A stretch of 64,000 nucleotides of DNA from Arion vulgaris (GCA_020796225.1 CM036764.1:24484233-24548232); one strand, 5' to 3'. Positions 1-11,500 are shown, counted from the first letter of the stretch. Notes: generated by a model from the sequence alone, not told the origin. Program-made: numbers and translations.

Positions 1-409
1 AAATATTCCAAAACGCATACGAAAATGAAGATATAAAAATAGATATTTTAATCATCATCATCATCATCATCGGGTTTTAGCTTTTTAAAAACTGGTTTAT
101 AGAATCATATAATCATACCAGTCTTCTCTATACTGTTTTCATCATCACGTTAGACTCGGAAAACTGATGATAAACTGTCTGATCATGTTTCCCCATCGCA
201 CAGTGGAAACCTTAATTTGATCACCATCCTGTGAATCATTAGTTGATAACAAATACACTACCACGTGAAAGCCACCACAACGACGGAAACAGCTCACAAA
301 CATTGTTATATTTCATTACATTCAGATTTATTCAGTTTGTAATCAATATGATTTTTTTATATTCTTGTTGTTTTAAAATCTTTTTTCTAGCAGTGACGTG
401 ATAAGGAGA

Positions 410-575
410 AATTTCTAGAACTAGCTGCGTTTTCTTGAATGGTGAGGTATATTTTTACCGTTCGTAAAAATTCAAGAGAACTAATTTGCTTCAAAATTTC
501 CCGCCGCGGGGTTTGAACCAGGTACGCTTGGGTTGTGATGGAGCTCACTACCGCTTAAGCCACAGACGCTCATAT
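410..575 (-). mobile_element. tRNA-derived SINE, family S1
   Basis: On the minus strand a tRNA-like head shows an A-box-like TGGCTTAAGCGG and a B-box-like GGTTCAAACCCC, followed by a body (motif ACGGTAAAAATATACC) that recurs at 8440-8640 and 21695-21960. The three related copies support a dispersed SINE rather than a tRNA gene. The far end of the body is approximate. Confidence 0.7.
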
Positions 576-1086
576 CAAAGTATCTCTTTTAAAACTGCAC
601 TTGGTCTGCTCTAAAGTTGAAATCAACAACAACAAAAAAGGATAGAGAAACCAGCAAATCTTGTCAGCAGCATACGAAAGTCATCATTTGTAAATGCCAC
701 GGGATGCTCTACTACCTTACGTGATGACGTTTCGTTATTCCCTGGAGTTATCTACGCACTTCATTGGCTTATTTTTGTGTTCTCCCCCACCTGCCAGATT
801 TATCGAAATATTTATATACGTCTACTCTTTCTTCTGTAGACGTTGAATGACCCAGTTTTTATCACTTGTTTCTAATTATAGCTCGTTCTTGACGTATCCA
901 CATAGCATTTATTGCTTTTATGTTATCTTAGAATTATAATGAGGCGGTCTGTATTATAACACTAGAAACATTCTTCAATTCATTGCTTTCTTTTCTTTAC
1001 ATCTTCTTCATTCCAATTATTTCACGTTATTTATTCTTCGGGCACATTTATCTTCCTTGAACCTTCTTCCTACTGTGTATTACCAA
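576..1086. other. No recognisable feature
   Basis: AT-rich sequence between a SINE and a LINE remnant. I see no ORF, repeat or RNA gene here that I can support. Confidence 0.5.
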
Positions 1087-1450
1087 AGCCAAACATGGAC
1101 AATGAGCAAAGCACAGTCTCAAAAAATAAGCACATGTTAAATGCGATGTCTACGAAAAGTTAGCAACAACACAGTCACCAACATCAGCATAAGAAAGAAA
1201 GTTTGCACAGAACCTTGCTTGAATTACGTTCATTATCACATAATGAAGTAGTTTGGCCACTTAATAAGAATGCATCCAAACTCTAGTTTACAGAGTCTTC
1301 TAAACAGAGCATAAAGCGAGAGAAAGTCCACGAAAAATATGGTTAAAAGGGCGTAGCAGAATCCTGTCAAAGAGCAAAAATAACTTTCACCCAAGCCACT
1401 AGAACAGAACAAGACAAAAGCAGAAAACTACTACACTGAACAATGAGAAC
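1087..1450 (+). mobile_element. LINE remnant, reverse transcriptase C-terminal part (family L1a)
   Basis: The sequence is collinear with the better copy at 15928-16515. Decoded across frames it resembles the stretch of non-LTR reverse transcriptases around 'WTMSKAQS', a 'WFGHL'-like motif and a C-terminal 'RPPKKWLDG'-like motif. It is broken by stops and frameshifts, so it is a dead fragment. Confidence 0.65.
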
Positions 1451-1646
1451 AAGGGGTTTTTTTGTGTGTGTATGTATGATATTGTCTCGTCTCAGATATA
1501 TACAAGCACAATAAGCGTATAGCATGTGTTTGTGCAAACACTGTTTGATCGAACCTTACCTGATTATTCTGTGTCTAGTTGTAATGAAGCGTTTGAGAAA
1601 GACACTCCTCAGTGAGCCGTTTTTTAGAATGGCTCGCTGGTTGTGT

Positions 1647-1769
1647 TCGTAAGGACGCTCGTATTGCTAGGCTAGGCGATGGATGTCGTAAGGACGCTCG
1701 TATTGCTAATCTAGGCGATGGGTGTCGTAAGGACGCTCGTATTGCTAGGCTAGGCGATGGGTGTCGTAA
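1647..1769. repeat. 39-bp minisatellite, 3 copies
   Basis: TCGTAAGGACGCTCG recurs at 1647, 1686 and 1725, giving an exact 39-bp period with one or two changes per unit. A truncated fourth start is at 1764. The flanks look like a dispersed element of unknown type, so this may be an internal amplification. Confidence 0.85.
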
Positions 1770-2387
1770 GAAATAAGGGTAAGCGGTTCGTATCCTGTGT
1801 TTGTCTATTTGTTTTTTCGAAAGCTCTTAATACCTGTACATTGTTTATTTGTTGATCATATACTGAACAACAACCCGGTAGCTGTGTGACGACAAAAGAA
1901 GAAAGAAAGAAGAAACTTTCTTCATGTCCATTTATCTCCATACCCATTTATCTCCATACATTTTCTTCCCGTACATTTCTGCTGTATATACCTTGTTTAG
2001 TTCCATTGTTTTCTACTTACGTACGCCTTCTTCACGCCCATTGCATAACTGTGCGTCTTCTGTATGGCCCATCTGTTTCTTTATACATCTTCTTTAGTTA
2101 GTATAACATATTCTTCCAGTTAGCAAAGTACCACGTTTAAATTACACCTGTGGCCGCTCCTGATATCACCTCTAAGGTTACACCTGTCCTGTCCCAGATA
2201 TCGCATTTGAACTTACACCTTTTGCCATGGCAGGTATCACATCTTACAGTCACAATTATTTCCGTGTCAGGTATCGCATTTTCAATTATAGCTGCAGTCG
2301 TGTCAGGTATCGTGTATCAAGATATACCTTTTGTCGTTACAGGTATAGCGTTTGAAGATATACATACCTATTGTCTGTATAGGTATT

Positions 2388-2393
<6 letters not shown>

Positions 2394-2433
<40 letters not shown>
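2394..2433. repeat. (CT)n microsatellite
   Basis: About 20 uninterrupted CT dinucleotides follow the degenerate minisatellite directly. Confidence 0.95.
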
Positions 2434-2436
<3 letters not shown>

Positions 2437-2647
2437 CACCGCCCAGACTGGTGTACCAGATCTCCGAAATAAATTCTATTCATGTGGAAATCTGATTCAT
2501 GCAGCCTTAGCATTGGTGTGTTTTACGTCACATCTTCAGCACCATTTGGACTTCTGGTGCTTATCCTTCGGCGATGTGTCCGGTTTCAGTCAGCGTTTAC
2601 TCGGTTCGCTCTCCATTCTGTAGCCATCTAGTGTTTTACGGTGTGGG

Positions 2648-2905
2648 GTACCTCCTTAGTCGCCTCTTACGACATGTGTGGCAGGTCTTCTCCTTCTGCT
2701 TTGCGTTCGTTCTTTACTACCAATTTTAACCACTCTTTGTGACATGTTTGATCTTTGCCAAGAACGTGTATACGTTGCACATTGGTTTGGTAGGACCCTA
2801 AACGCATAGACTTCTACACGCTTAGGACACATGCATCCGATTTCATCCCAAACCTCCTCAGTCGCCTCTTATGACATGCATGGCAGGTAACAGTGGTTCT
2901 ATTCT
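2648..2905 (+). mobile_element. Dispersed element G-prime (SINE-like)
   Basis: This matches the repeats at 34258-34515 and 46103-46320 (+) and at 29040-29200 (-). Shared motifs are AACCACTCTTTGTGA, TTTGATCTTTGCCAAGAAC and CGCCTCTTACGACATG. The first 50 bp look like the end of a second truncated copy. It has no coding capacity and the class is not established. It shares its 3' core with element G. Confidence 0.7.
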
Positions 2906-2909
2906 TTGG

Positions 2910-3282
2910 CAAAACACGTAATCACAAAGTACTGTAGTTTTACAAATTACAAAAACAATGACAAAATACAGCAACGTTTCGACCAACAAGGCCTTTATCA
3001 AGCAAACGAACAACAGGAGTGACAAATTTAAAAAACAAATGGACGACCAAATACAAACGTTTCTAATGAAAATGTACATACACCACACATATAACTACTA
3101 AAACTTACATAATACGTCACAACGATGAGTTGCAGAGAAATAGTGAAATATTCACAATATATATATGAGACTGCAGTAAAACTATTTGATTGGCAAAACA
3201 CGTAATCACAAAGTACTGTAGTTTTACAAATTACAAAAACAATGACAAAACACAGCAACGTTTCAACCAACAAGGCCTTTAT
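2910..3282. repeat. Dispersed element B, two copies
   Basis: Two near-identical stretches, 2912-2995 and 3188-3282, share AAAGTACTGTAGTTTTACAA and CAGCAACGTTTC. The same element occurs at 10411-10480, 20041-20160, 23995-24090 and 40318-40440. It is non-coding and the class is unknown. Confidence 0.7.
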
Positions 3283-3538
3283 TCTTTACACGCCAATTTG
3301 GGCTCCGGTAACCACTCGGGCCCGGTATTGCTTCTGAAGTCAAACCTGTTGTCGTTACAGGTATCACATCTAAAGCTATAGGTATTGTAGTGACACATGT
3401 TGCCTTTAACGTTAGGTGCATTTCCTGTCATATATTCCTTCTAAAAACTATTATTGTTTAGTTAGAAAACAGTTATGCCTGTTTTACCAAATATCGTGCT
3501 CAATGTTGTTCTGTACGTATCACCTAATATATCTATGG

Positions 3539-3965
3539 CCTACCAAATATCTTGTTAATAATTGTATTACCTGACGCAGCCTCTACAGTTAACCATATGT
3601 CCTACTAAATATCTTGTTAATAATTGTATTACCTGACGTAGCCTCTACAGTTAACCATATGTCCTACTAAATATTTTGTTCATAATTGTCCTACCAGACG
3701 GCAGCCTTTACAGTTAACCATATGTCCTACTAAATATTTTGTTCATAATTGTCCTACCAAGGGAACCCTCTACAGTTAAACCTATGTCCTACCAAATATC
3801 TTGCTCATAATTGTCCTACCAGACGGAACCCTCTACAGTTACACATATGTCCTACCAAATATTTTGTTCATAATTGTCCTTCCAAATATTTTGTTCATAA
3901 TTGTCCTACCAGACGGCACCCTCTACAGTTAAACATATGTCCTACCAAATATCATGTTCAATGTT
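3539..3965. repeat. 62-bp minisatellite, about 7 copies
   Basis: Units begin near 3539, 3601, 3663, 3726, 3788 and 3851, with a longer last unit to 3941 caused by an internal duplication of about 28 bp. The unit core is CCTACYAAATATYTTGTT. The short ORF across it is a by-product of the period. Confidence 0.9.
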
Positions 3966-5430
3966 GCATATGCGTACGTGCATAGAAAATAAAATCGGCT
4001 TCTATTAGCGGGTAATACAAGACTTACGCAATCACGGAAATGCTATGTCATGGTTACATCCCCTGAGACTACTCCAACTCTTGTTACCAATAATATGTGT
4101 CTATTATATTTCCTAACTCGTAGTTTGTATTAGCATTTTCAGTATCAATTTCAATCGACTGTCAGCTATCATGTAATCTAGCGGTTCTCAACAATAGTTC
4201 TAGATGATTCGAGTGATATATTTAGGGCTACCGTAAAATAAAGAAAAAAAGCGTCCATAATTTGCCAACTTTGCTACAGTATAAATATACTTAAGAGACG
4301 TCACATGATCTTTTCTGAAGCATTCATACTACCATCAATATAAATTAGTAAGACATTTAAAGGGATCCGATGTCCCATACTTTAAAAACCTCTGCCACAT
4401 AACATCAGTAATGAACTTCATCAAGAAACAACCAATTATTAAATGGAGAAAAATGTTTAGTAACTAATAGTGTATGTACATTAAAATATGGAGTTCAATA
4501 CTTAGCTAAGATCTTATCATCTTAAGTAGCTAATGACCAACGTTGCGACAAGAAATGTTGCCAAAGTTCCTTCATCAAGGATGCGTAATATACATACCTT
4601 GCCCAGAATGCGGACAGCTAGAAATCTACACTATACTGTTCCGAAGCTCACCGGGTATTAATACATGTGGGGGTTTTAATTATTACACGTTTTCTGTTTT
4701 TTCATACTGTATAACACCGCAGTAAAAAGGTCACGGTGATCATATACCCTCGTCTTGTTCCTAAACTATTCAGTTCGAGATTAAGTCACTTGTTTACTCT
4801 CTAAATATTGGTCATGCATGAATTACAGGGAACTCAACATTTCCTTCACTGCCAAGATTAAATTGTGTGATAATACAAACATGTGACACACTGGAGAATT
4901 TATTTCTCACCAGTTCAGTAAAGATGTGCTGCGTAAATTTTGTTTCAAATATATTGATCTAATGACTTACATTCCTTAACTAGAACAAGCAAACAACAGA
5001 AGAAGCAGGGGTGATGCATTTGTAATTAGTAATGATGTAAGCCGTAGGGGAAACTTAGTTTTAATATGTCAAGTCTATCCTTATCTATGGCTCTGAGATA
5101 CGAGGAGCGACAACAGCGACAATCAGAAAAGGTGCATGCTTTTATAAACAGAAGCTTAGGCAGATAAAAGGACTGAGACGGTATTCCGAGGTTACTAATG
5201 AGAAACTCCTGATGGAAAGAACCAAGCAAATACCAGTGGAATAAGAGCTTAAGTGAAAACGCTGGGGTTGAATAGAACATAAATTTAAAAAATAGAACAA
5301 AAATAAATAAAGATTATCTATGAGTATAGCAAGGCGGATCTTATTTTGGAATTCTTGGACAAATGCAAGCACGAAATGTTGAAAAATTAGTAGCGAAGAA
5401 AGTCGCTAGAAACATGTTATATTATGGGAT
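3966..5430. other. Mostly unannotatable sequence, one LINE scrap
   Basis: Near 4370-4440 there is a short match to LINE family L3 (ACTTCATCAAGAAACAA, then a AAATGG tail), collinear with 35115-35155. Elsewhere I see no gene or clear repeat. Confidence 0.4.
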
Positions 5431-5505
5431 CGACGTCATGGCACATTGGACATTCTCATGCCTGCTCTACTGTCAGCTTCAGTGGTCATCCTAAAGTATA
5501 TTTGC

Positions 5506-5885
5506 TCACTGTACCCATGAGAAGTTGATTAGTATACCTTCTCTCTCTACCACAAAGGTGACACTGTCTGGCATGTCCAAACTTAACGCATAATTCACGG
5601 ACACGTTCCAGTGTGTCTCGCCCATATCACATAAATGAGAGCGTACTACATTGATGACATCGGCTTTGTCCATACTTCTGCCCACTTGTTGAGTCGGGAC
5701 ATTGTTTGCAAGAATGTCAGCATGCTCGTTACCCTGCACTCCTGCATGGCCATGTGTGTGCAACCAAGTCATTTTCTTGAGATGTTATCTCCGAATGCTG
5801 TCCACCAATTCAAAGCGCAGACTTCCCGTTTCAATCCTTTGAAGCATATTCATCGAGTCTGATATGATAATCGTATGGGTTAGAA
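5506..5885 (-). mobile_element. LINE RNase H domain remnant
   Basis: The minus strand reads through a typical retrotransposon RNase H end: 'SDSMNMLQRIETG' in one frame, a stop near 5772, then 'HAGVQGNEHADILA', containing the GNE.AD motif that carries the last catalytic aspartate. The stop and frame change show decay. Related RNase H tails are at 28500-28870, 35795-36470, 38005-38340 and 54700-55625. Confidence 0.8.
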
Positions 5886-5889
5886 CACA

Positions 5890-6460
5890 GCCAACTCTAG
5901 ATAACTAGGCCAGACAACTGAATGGGGGTTCGTTGACCTAGATCAGAAAAAGGGACCGGAAAATATAGATGTTTGATAGAACACTGCAAGCTTTTTGCAA
6001 TTTTACTCAATTCTGTGAGTCTATAGTTATTTATTGGTGAAAAATATTCATAATATTGATATTCCTTATTGTTAAACTTAACTTGTTGCATAATATAACT
6101 TCGATTTAGCATTTTGTGTTGATTTTAAAATAAATTCGTCTATATACACCAATACTGGAAATGCGAGGTCACGTGGTGTAGTTGTGGTCTGATTTACCAT
6201 AATTCTTACCGAAGACCTATAAGTTTATAGTTGGCTCTGGTTAGAATTGGTATTACTACCAATGGGAAGATATTGAAAATGATTGTATGAAACAGAAATG
6301 AAAGACGTGTGTTGTGTTGTCATCATGTGCTCGAGAAGGAGCTCGTAGAATAGTTGTTGCATTTATTAAGCAGACAAAAAATGAACGATCCATTCTTACA
6401 GTACGTGGAATGTTATAAATTAATTTTGAAAATGAGATGATACCACACAGATGTATTTGA
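5890..6460. other. No clear feature
   Basis: The segment near 6218-6240 (TAGTTGGCTCTGG) matches a hairpin-bearing motif at 14998-15031 and 29571-29600. Otherwise nothing is recognisable. Confidence 0.35.
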
Positions 6461-6464
6461 ACAG

Positions 6465-6695
6465 AAATACTTACGTAAGGGGTCCCTAGACGAAAGACGT
6501 CTGTCAGCCATTCTGAAGATTGTAGGTTTGAATCCAGGCCGAGTCTCATGTGCAATGTTTTTCAGGAGGTCATTAAGATTGTTGCTGGAGCTAATGAGTT
6601 TATACTTTGTGCAACAATCTCTGCAGATAGCATTCCATTTCTGCCGACAGCAGCGGAACCATATTGAAAAACCGTTGCAATGAAGTCAATTCTTC
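6465..6695 (+). mobile_element. tRNA-derived SINE, family S4
   Basis: A B-box-like GTTTGAATCC at about 6527-6536 is followed by a body ending CAATGAAGTCAATTCTTCG, the same end as the copies at 26790-27005 (+), 25830-26070 (-) and 41640-41890 (-). Confidence 0.7.
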
Positions 6696-6869
6696 GCTTT
6701 TAGATGCCCATTGTTTTTAAGATATTGGTACATATTTTTTTTACATCAATTATTGGCTTTCTTTTCGTCCATTCTTTTCTGGTTATTTTTGCCACATCCA
6801 TTCTTCTTTATCCTTATCTGTTAATTTCATTCAAAAGCATTTCTTGTAATACTAATATATATGTTTATA

Positions 6870-7360
6870 TTGATGTACTATCCAACATTTCAATTCAAAT
6901 GTTGTATCAATCCTAACATATGCCAGCGAGAGTTGGAAAATGACTAAAGATATAGAAAGCAAGTTGAATGCATTTGAAAATAGATGTCTGCGAAAAATAA
7001 TGAATATAAAATGGAACGAATTCAGAAGTGATGAAATCAGAGACATGTCTGGTCAACCACTAGTGACAACTGTTATAAGAAAGAGAAGATGGAGATATGT
7101 TGGGCACACCTTGAGGAGAAATGATCAAAGAATATCAAAGCAGGCATTGAAGTGGGATGCAAAGGGTTCAAGAAAGAGAGGTCGACCAAAGGAGACCCTG
7201 AAACGAACTTTGCCGAGAGAGGCAGGAAATGTCGGTCTCAGTTCCATGGAGGAGATTGAGCAAGTTGCCCAGGATAGAGGGAAATGGAGAAATTACTTGC
7301 AGGCCCTATGTAACGTATAACGGTACGAGATGAATTATTATTATTATTATTATTATTACT
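6870..7360 (+). mobile_element. LINE reverse transcriptase C-terminus with (ATT)n tail (family L2)
   Basis: An open stretch, 6940-7320, encodes 126 residues with the signature order of non-LTR retrotransposon C-termini: 'LNAFENRCLRKIMNI', 'RRWRYVGHTLRR', 'KRGRPKETLKRTLP' and 'VAQDRGKWRNYLQALC'. It ends at a stop followed by an (ATT)n tail at about 7334-7360, as in elements primed onto simple repeats. Copies lie at 47822-48540 (-), 59640-59960 (-) and 15300-15455 (+). Upstream reading continues into 'YASESWKM'. It lacks the polymerase core and is a 5'-truncated insertion, not a host gene. Confidence 0.88.
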
Positions 7361-7705
7361 ATCCACTAAGACTTTTAAGTTTGTCATGTTTCCTCTGATG
7401 CCAATGCACTATTTCTCAAACAACCAGTGCGTTCAAGATTGTGCGTTTTTTAGCGTTAACATTTCACATTCCCCAGTGTATAACATGTTTAGGATCTCTA
7501 ATGAAAGGAGCTTTCGTATTGATGTCTCAATTCAGGATTCTAGAAATTAACAAGAGAAATGGAACACCCGAGGCTAAAAATGTGTAGATAACCGTGCCGA
7601 ATGACCTCTGGGATACTGTTACAAGTATTTCTAATACATCACCATCATCGTGTGCTGTCGTATCTGTGTCAATGTTCTCTTCTGATCTGAATTCTAACGC
7701 AGCTA

Positions 7706-7708
7706 ACT

Positions 7709-7748
<40 letters not shown>
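7706..7748. repeat. (TA)n microsatellite
   Basis: About 20 TA/AT dinucleotides. Confidence 0.95.
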
Positions 7749-7750
<2 letters not shown>

Positions 7751-7774
7751 CATACACGCGAAAGGTGGACCTCA

Positions 7775-7895
7775 TAGATAACAGAGGTGAGGAAACATTG
7801 TTTTTGAAGCGCACACAAAAGCCCGTTCTGGTGATGACTTCTTATCCTGACACTGGCTGTGAGACAAAATAGAATTAAGGAAAAGAAAAAAGAGC
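7775..7895 (+). mobile_element. LINE 3'-end scrap (family L3)
   Basis: GAAGCGCACACAAAAGCC followed by CTTCTTATCCTGACACTG and AGAATTAAGGAAAAG matches the 3' ends of the longer copies at 33085-33545 and 35025-35385. Confidence 0.65.
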
Positions 7896-8149
7896 CTCCC
7901 TTTGTCATTCTTCGATAACACTACCTTAGTATTATTTTCATCTGTCCTGTTCAGCCCACATGTACCTGAGCTACACTTGACTAAATATGTTATTTGTTAT
8001 TCATCTCCTCAATTTCCTTCCTTTCTTTTATTATAAATATTATCTATACCCCCAATGTAGTCTCTTATGTAAACTTCACTGTCTTTTGTTGCTAACACGG
8101 AAATCTGTGTAGTTTTTCTGTCCAGTGTTGTTTCACTGGGACATTGAGC

Positions 8150-8410
8150 TCAGCATATTGTATTTCTCAAGTCAATATTAATGTTAGTTGGACGAAGAAA
8201 TCGTTGTCTCTAGTAGCAAGCTTGTTTACCTCTAGCTGTTGCAATCCTAGATTTGATTTCTGTTTGACAGCAGGATTTCTCTGTGAAGATTTGGCGCAGG
8301 TATTCAAATTCCTGCACTTGTTTAATGGTATATTTTCTAAACTGAGCTTGATACATGGCACTTGTTTGGAGATGGCACTAATATTTGTCTTCACAATGTT
8401 GATCTAAATC
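8150..8410 (-). mobile_element. LINE reverse transcriptase fragment
   Basis: The minus strand encodes a stretch resembling the region of non-LTR reverse transcriptases just before the 'YLG' motif ('ISKQVPCIKLSLENIPL' then, after a frame change, 'EFKYLGQIFTEK'). It is frameshifted and truncated. Confidence 0.6.
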
Positions 8411-8439
8411 CGAGAGAAAAACGAATGAAAATCCTGGCA

Positions 8440-8640
8440 TATCCTGTTACATGACGTCACCATCAATTACAGGAAGCGAGTCATTGATTTTCTATGCATC
8501 ACTTATACGTTCAGTAGTTTGACATTGCTTTCTGAACGACGAGGTATATTTTTATCTTTCTTAAAAATCCACGAGAACAAATTTGCTTCAAGTGTCCGCC
8601 TAGGAGCTACTGAATCCGAGACTATGAGAGTGAAATTCTG
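8440..8640 (-). mobile_element. tRNA-derived SINE, family S1, decayed
   Basis: Collinear with 21695-21930, including GTTCAGTAGTTTG and ACAAATTTGCTTCAA. The tRNA-like end is eroded. Confidence 0.65.
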
Positions 8641-8669
8641 CCATGTTCGTCGTTGATAAATGAAACTTT

Positions 8670-8900
8670 GACTCTTCTATACTCATCTTCTTGTACCGTT
8701 TGATACATAAAGCTTCCATGTGAGATTTCCATTGTTGTCCCTCTTCCACTTTTATTCTAATAGTTTCCCATGTCAGGCCACAATCTTTTAACTATTTTTT
8801 AACAGTTCTTCTTCATATTTAATCTCGACGTTCAGGTCTTCTTTTCCCATCTACTGTCCATCGAAGATCTGTTCTAGTTAATGTCTCTACTAGCATACAA
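8670..8900 (-). mobile_element. LINE C-terminal fragment
   Basis: The minus strand decodes to a pattern like 'DCGLTWETIRIKVEEGQQW', typical of the DR..W..LV.ALC end of LINE reverse transcriptases. It is short and degenerate. Confidence 0.45.
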
Positions 8901-9215
8901 CACATGCACACCCAATCCACTATCATCTTCTGTTAATGATGATCTTATGTAATGCGTAGTTTGTTCGTTTTAACAGCTCTTTATTTTCAATTGTAGTTGG
9001 CCAGAATATTCGCAGGATTCTTCTACTTTAAGTCAAAATCTATTCAATATGCACTTCTCATTTGATTTGTTCTAGAACACAAGTTCATCAATTTAATTTG
9101 AACATTATGTTATGCCTCGGATTAGTAATTAATTTCATGTACTGGACTACTGGACACATGTGCGAAGGATGTGCACCGATTCGACAAATAACGCATGATT
9201 TGCTGGTTGTCAAGT

Positions 9216-9285
9216 TAGTTGGTTGGTTGGTTGGTTGGTTGGTTGGTTGGTTGGTTGGTTGGTTGGTTGGTTGGTTGGTTAGTTA
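9216..9285. repeat. (GGTT)n microsatellite
   Basis: About 15 GGTT units directly abut the tRNA-like head of a minus-strand S4 SINE at 9286-9365. Its coding-like reading (VGWL repeats) is an artefact. Confidence 0.95.
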
Positions 9286-9370
9286 GAAAGAACTCGAACC
9301 CAATACCCTCGGAACGCAACACAACTGCTTAACCATTTAGCCACAGAGATTGCCCACTATAGTTACTGTC
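9286..9370 (-). mobile_element. tRNA-like head of SINE S4
   Basis: On the minus strand, CTCTGTGGCTAAATGGTTAAG (A box) and GGGTTCGAGTTC (B box) are spaced as in a tRNA. The body is missing and replaced by the GGTT array. Confidence 0.7.
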
Positions 9371-9461
9371 ACAGTCCCCATAGTCATAGAACTACTTTTA
9401 ATCAAACTACTTGTAGCTTGCAAAACCACCACTGTCTTTCTTTACAATACCCTATCCTTCT

Positions 9462-9735
9462 TCTTCTTTGAACTCTCCATATCGACCACTTGTTAACCAA
9501 TCTGTGTGATTTGTATGTGATCTTAACCTAAACGCGAGTGTACGTTGTGCCAGTTATTCGCCTACAAGTAGGCCAGAACATCCGATTTCTGCGATGCTTT
9601 TTATTTAGTTGGGTAACCTCCCTAGGTCGTACATCATTCGCCTCTTACGACATGCTTTGTAGGTTGCAGTGGTACTATTCTTTGGCTCCCTTGCTGGCCC
9701 CGTCACTACACGGGCGAATACCCCACGCAACCTAA
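9462..9735 (+). mobile_element. Dispersed element G (SINE-like)
   Basis: This is the best copy of a roughly 250-bp repeat also at 36836-37090 and 41277-41455 (+) and 24925-25200, 44240-44485 and 53568-53812 (-). Motifs: ATATCGACCACTTGTTAACC, TTTGTATGTGATCT, CTACAAGTAGGCCAG and CGCCTCTTACGACATG. Non-coding. Confidence 0.75.
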
Positions 9736-10250
9736 ACAGTGAAAGCCTGTGAGCTCCCTATGCGCCGAACAACAGATCCATCTATGTAAATGGCTACATC
9801 GACATCAGACAAACTCTCATAAATAAACGGTTGTTGAACTCATCCCTTCCTACTCGATCACTGGATATTCTTGTTTGCATTCCTTATCCAATCCGAACAC
9901 TTCTCGCGTCTAGAAAGTAAGGACAGATTCTTAAACGAAGAAAGTCGGTCACACTTAGTTCCTGAATCCTCGACTTGTCTGTAAATATGTAGATGCTTAT
10001 CGTAGTCTTACAGAAGAAGAAACAAACGATTATGTGGGTAAACGTAATTTCACAGTTAATTACAGTTGGAAATGTAAGTGAACAGCATATGCACGGAATA
10101 CATGTCTAAAGTTATAATTAGAAGGTTCTAGGGGTGAAAGTGAAGGAAAACGCTTCAGAATGAAGTGTGTATAACTCTGCGTTTAAATATCGTAATTAGA
10201 AGAAACAAGGCGGGAGTGATAATATTATAATATTGAAAATGGAGTAAACT
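9736..10250. other. No recognisable feature
   Basis: Nothing I can support between element G and the tRNA-like segment that follows. Confidence 0.4.
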
Positions 10251-10259
10251 GCAGTAAAA

Positions 10260-10480
10260 CGGTAGTCATTGCCTGTTTTCATACAGTGTGGTTGAGGGTT
10301 TATGTGGTTAATATGTTGCCTTGTGTTCGTGGGTTCGACAGGCAAACGTTTTGACCACTTCGCCATAAAGACCCCACAGTTTAGAATAAGCACATGAATG
10401 GGCCCAATGACAATCAATGACAATACACAGCAACGTTTCGATCAAAAGACCTTTATCAAGCAAGCGATGCAACAGGAGTG
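10260..10480. mobile_element. tRNA-like SINE scrap joined to element B
   Basis: 10300-10385 has a tRNA-like pattern (GGGTTCGACAGGCAAACG on +, TTTGACCACTTCGCCA toward the 3' side). 10411-10480 matches element B (CAGCAACGTTTCGATC, then CTTTATCAAGCAAGCG). Confidence 0.5.
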
Positions 10481-11230
10481 ACGAATTTCACAGCACACTA
10501 CACATAGACGACAGATATTCCAACGGTAGAATAAGAAAGACATCACTGATATAATCTTACAGACAATGTAATATATCTGCCTGATTTTTGTGTGTGTGGG
10601 TAGAATAGGAGCAAGCAAGTTAGCCAGTAAATCATTCTGTGCTGACCAATCCCTTCCTCTGTTGACTTATCGGCCTGTTTATCATGAACTTTCGTAATAC
10701 AATATGGCACCAGAGTTAGATGATATTTCTTCTTAACCTGACTACTAGATCACATGCTCTTTTCCAGCACAGATTAATCTTACACAGCACGTGAATCGCA
10801 AGCAAGGATTAAATGGTACATGAGTCACAAATTGGGATGAGGGGAGTATTTTTATGCATTTGGTTTTCCCCAAGTGTGTACGCACTGTAAAAAAAAAGAA
10901 CATTATTTTCAGTTTAGCCAGGAAGCAACGTTTTTCCTATGACTATCTGTCCTCTCTTCCTTTCTGTCATACATACTTACAACCACAAATGAGTTTCTCT
11001 TTACTTTCTGTATTAGTAATACATACTTTCCTTCTTCTCACTGTACACTCCTATATCACACTTTCGATTCCGAGAAAATATGGATTATTAAAGAGTCTGC
11101 CTAGTTACGAATGACGTATGACATATCCATTGCATGAATTATGTACGAATGTTTACTACATGAAAAATGTGACGTATTATTTAAATGAGGTCGGGATGTA
11201 GTAAAACTCATTGAAAATTAGCGTTCCATA
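10481..11230. other. No recognisable feature
   Basis: AT-rich sequence with no supportable gene or repeat. Confidence 0.4.
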
Positions 11231-11234
11231 CCCC

Positions 11235-11500
11235 TTGCACTCGAGAGTCGATGTAGCGTAGTTGTTAGTGAACTCGCTTCGCAAGGCTGGTGGTCTGGGT
11301 TCAGCTCCGCAATGCGCGTGGAATTTTTCCCGACCGCGACGGCTCTCAGGTGGGTACCAGACATGCTCTGGGAAAGTAAAGGCGGCCGGCGTGATGCTGA
11401 CCACATCACCCATCATGTGCCGACGGTCAACGAAAATACAGGCCTAACACTGTATTGACCTATATACCACGAGGTATGAAAGGGTTCCTTTACTTTACTC
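11235..11500 (+). mobile_element. tRNA-derived SINE, family S3
   Basis: The head reads GTAGCGTAGTTGTTAGTGAA (A-box region) and GGGTTCAGCTCCG (B-box region). The body includes CTCTGGGAAAGTAAAGGCGG and TATACCACGAGGTATGAAAG. A near-identical copy lies at 42000-42265, and diverged ones at 24130-24395, 60140-60400 (-) and 61940-62160. High similarity to 42000-42265 suggests a young family. Confidence 0.85.

Larger units (their letters stand above)
2105..3410. repeat. Degenerate ~37-bp minisatellite split by insertions
   Basis: Units resembling 'GTCGTTACAGGTATCGCAT' plus a variable tail repeat about every 37 bp from 2105 to 2395 and reappear at 3345-3410. The roughly 950 bp between holds a CT microsatellite, a G-prime element and two copies of element B, so the array appears older than those insertions. 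Confidence 0.6.

Noticed and set aside
6704..6916. Hydrophobic 70-residue ORF as the missing EGFR signal-peptide exon
   Set aside because: It is simply AT-rich, has no phase-1 donor at a suitable place and overlaps the start of a LINE fragment.
6940..7320. 126-residue ORF as a possible host gene
   Set aside because: A LINE C-terminus with other copies in the window and an (ATT)n tail.
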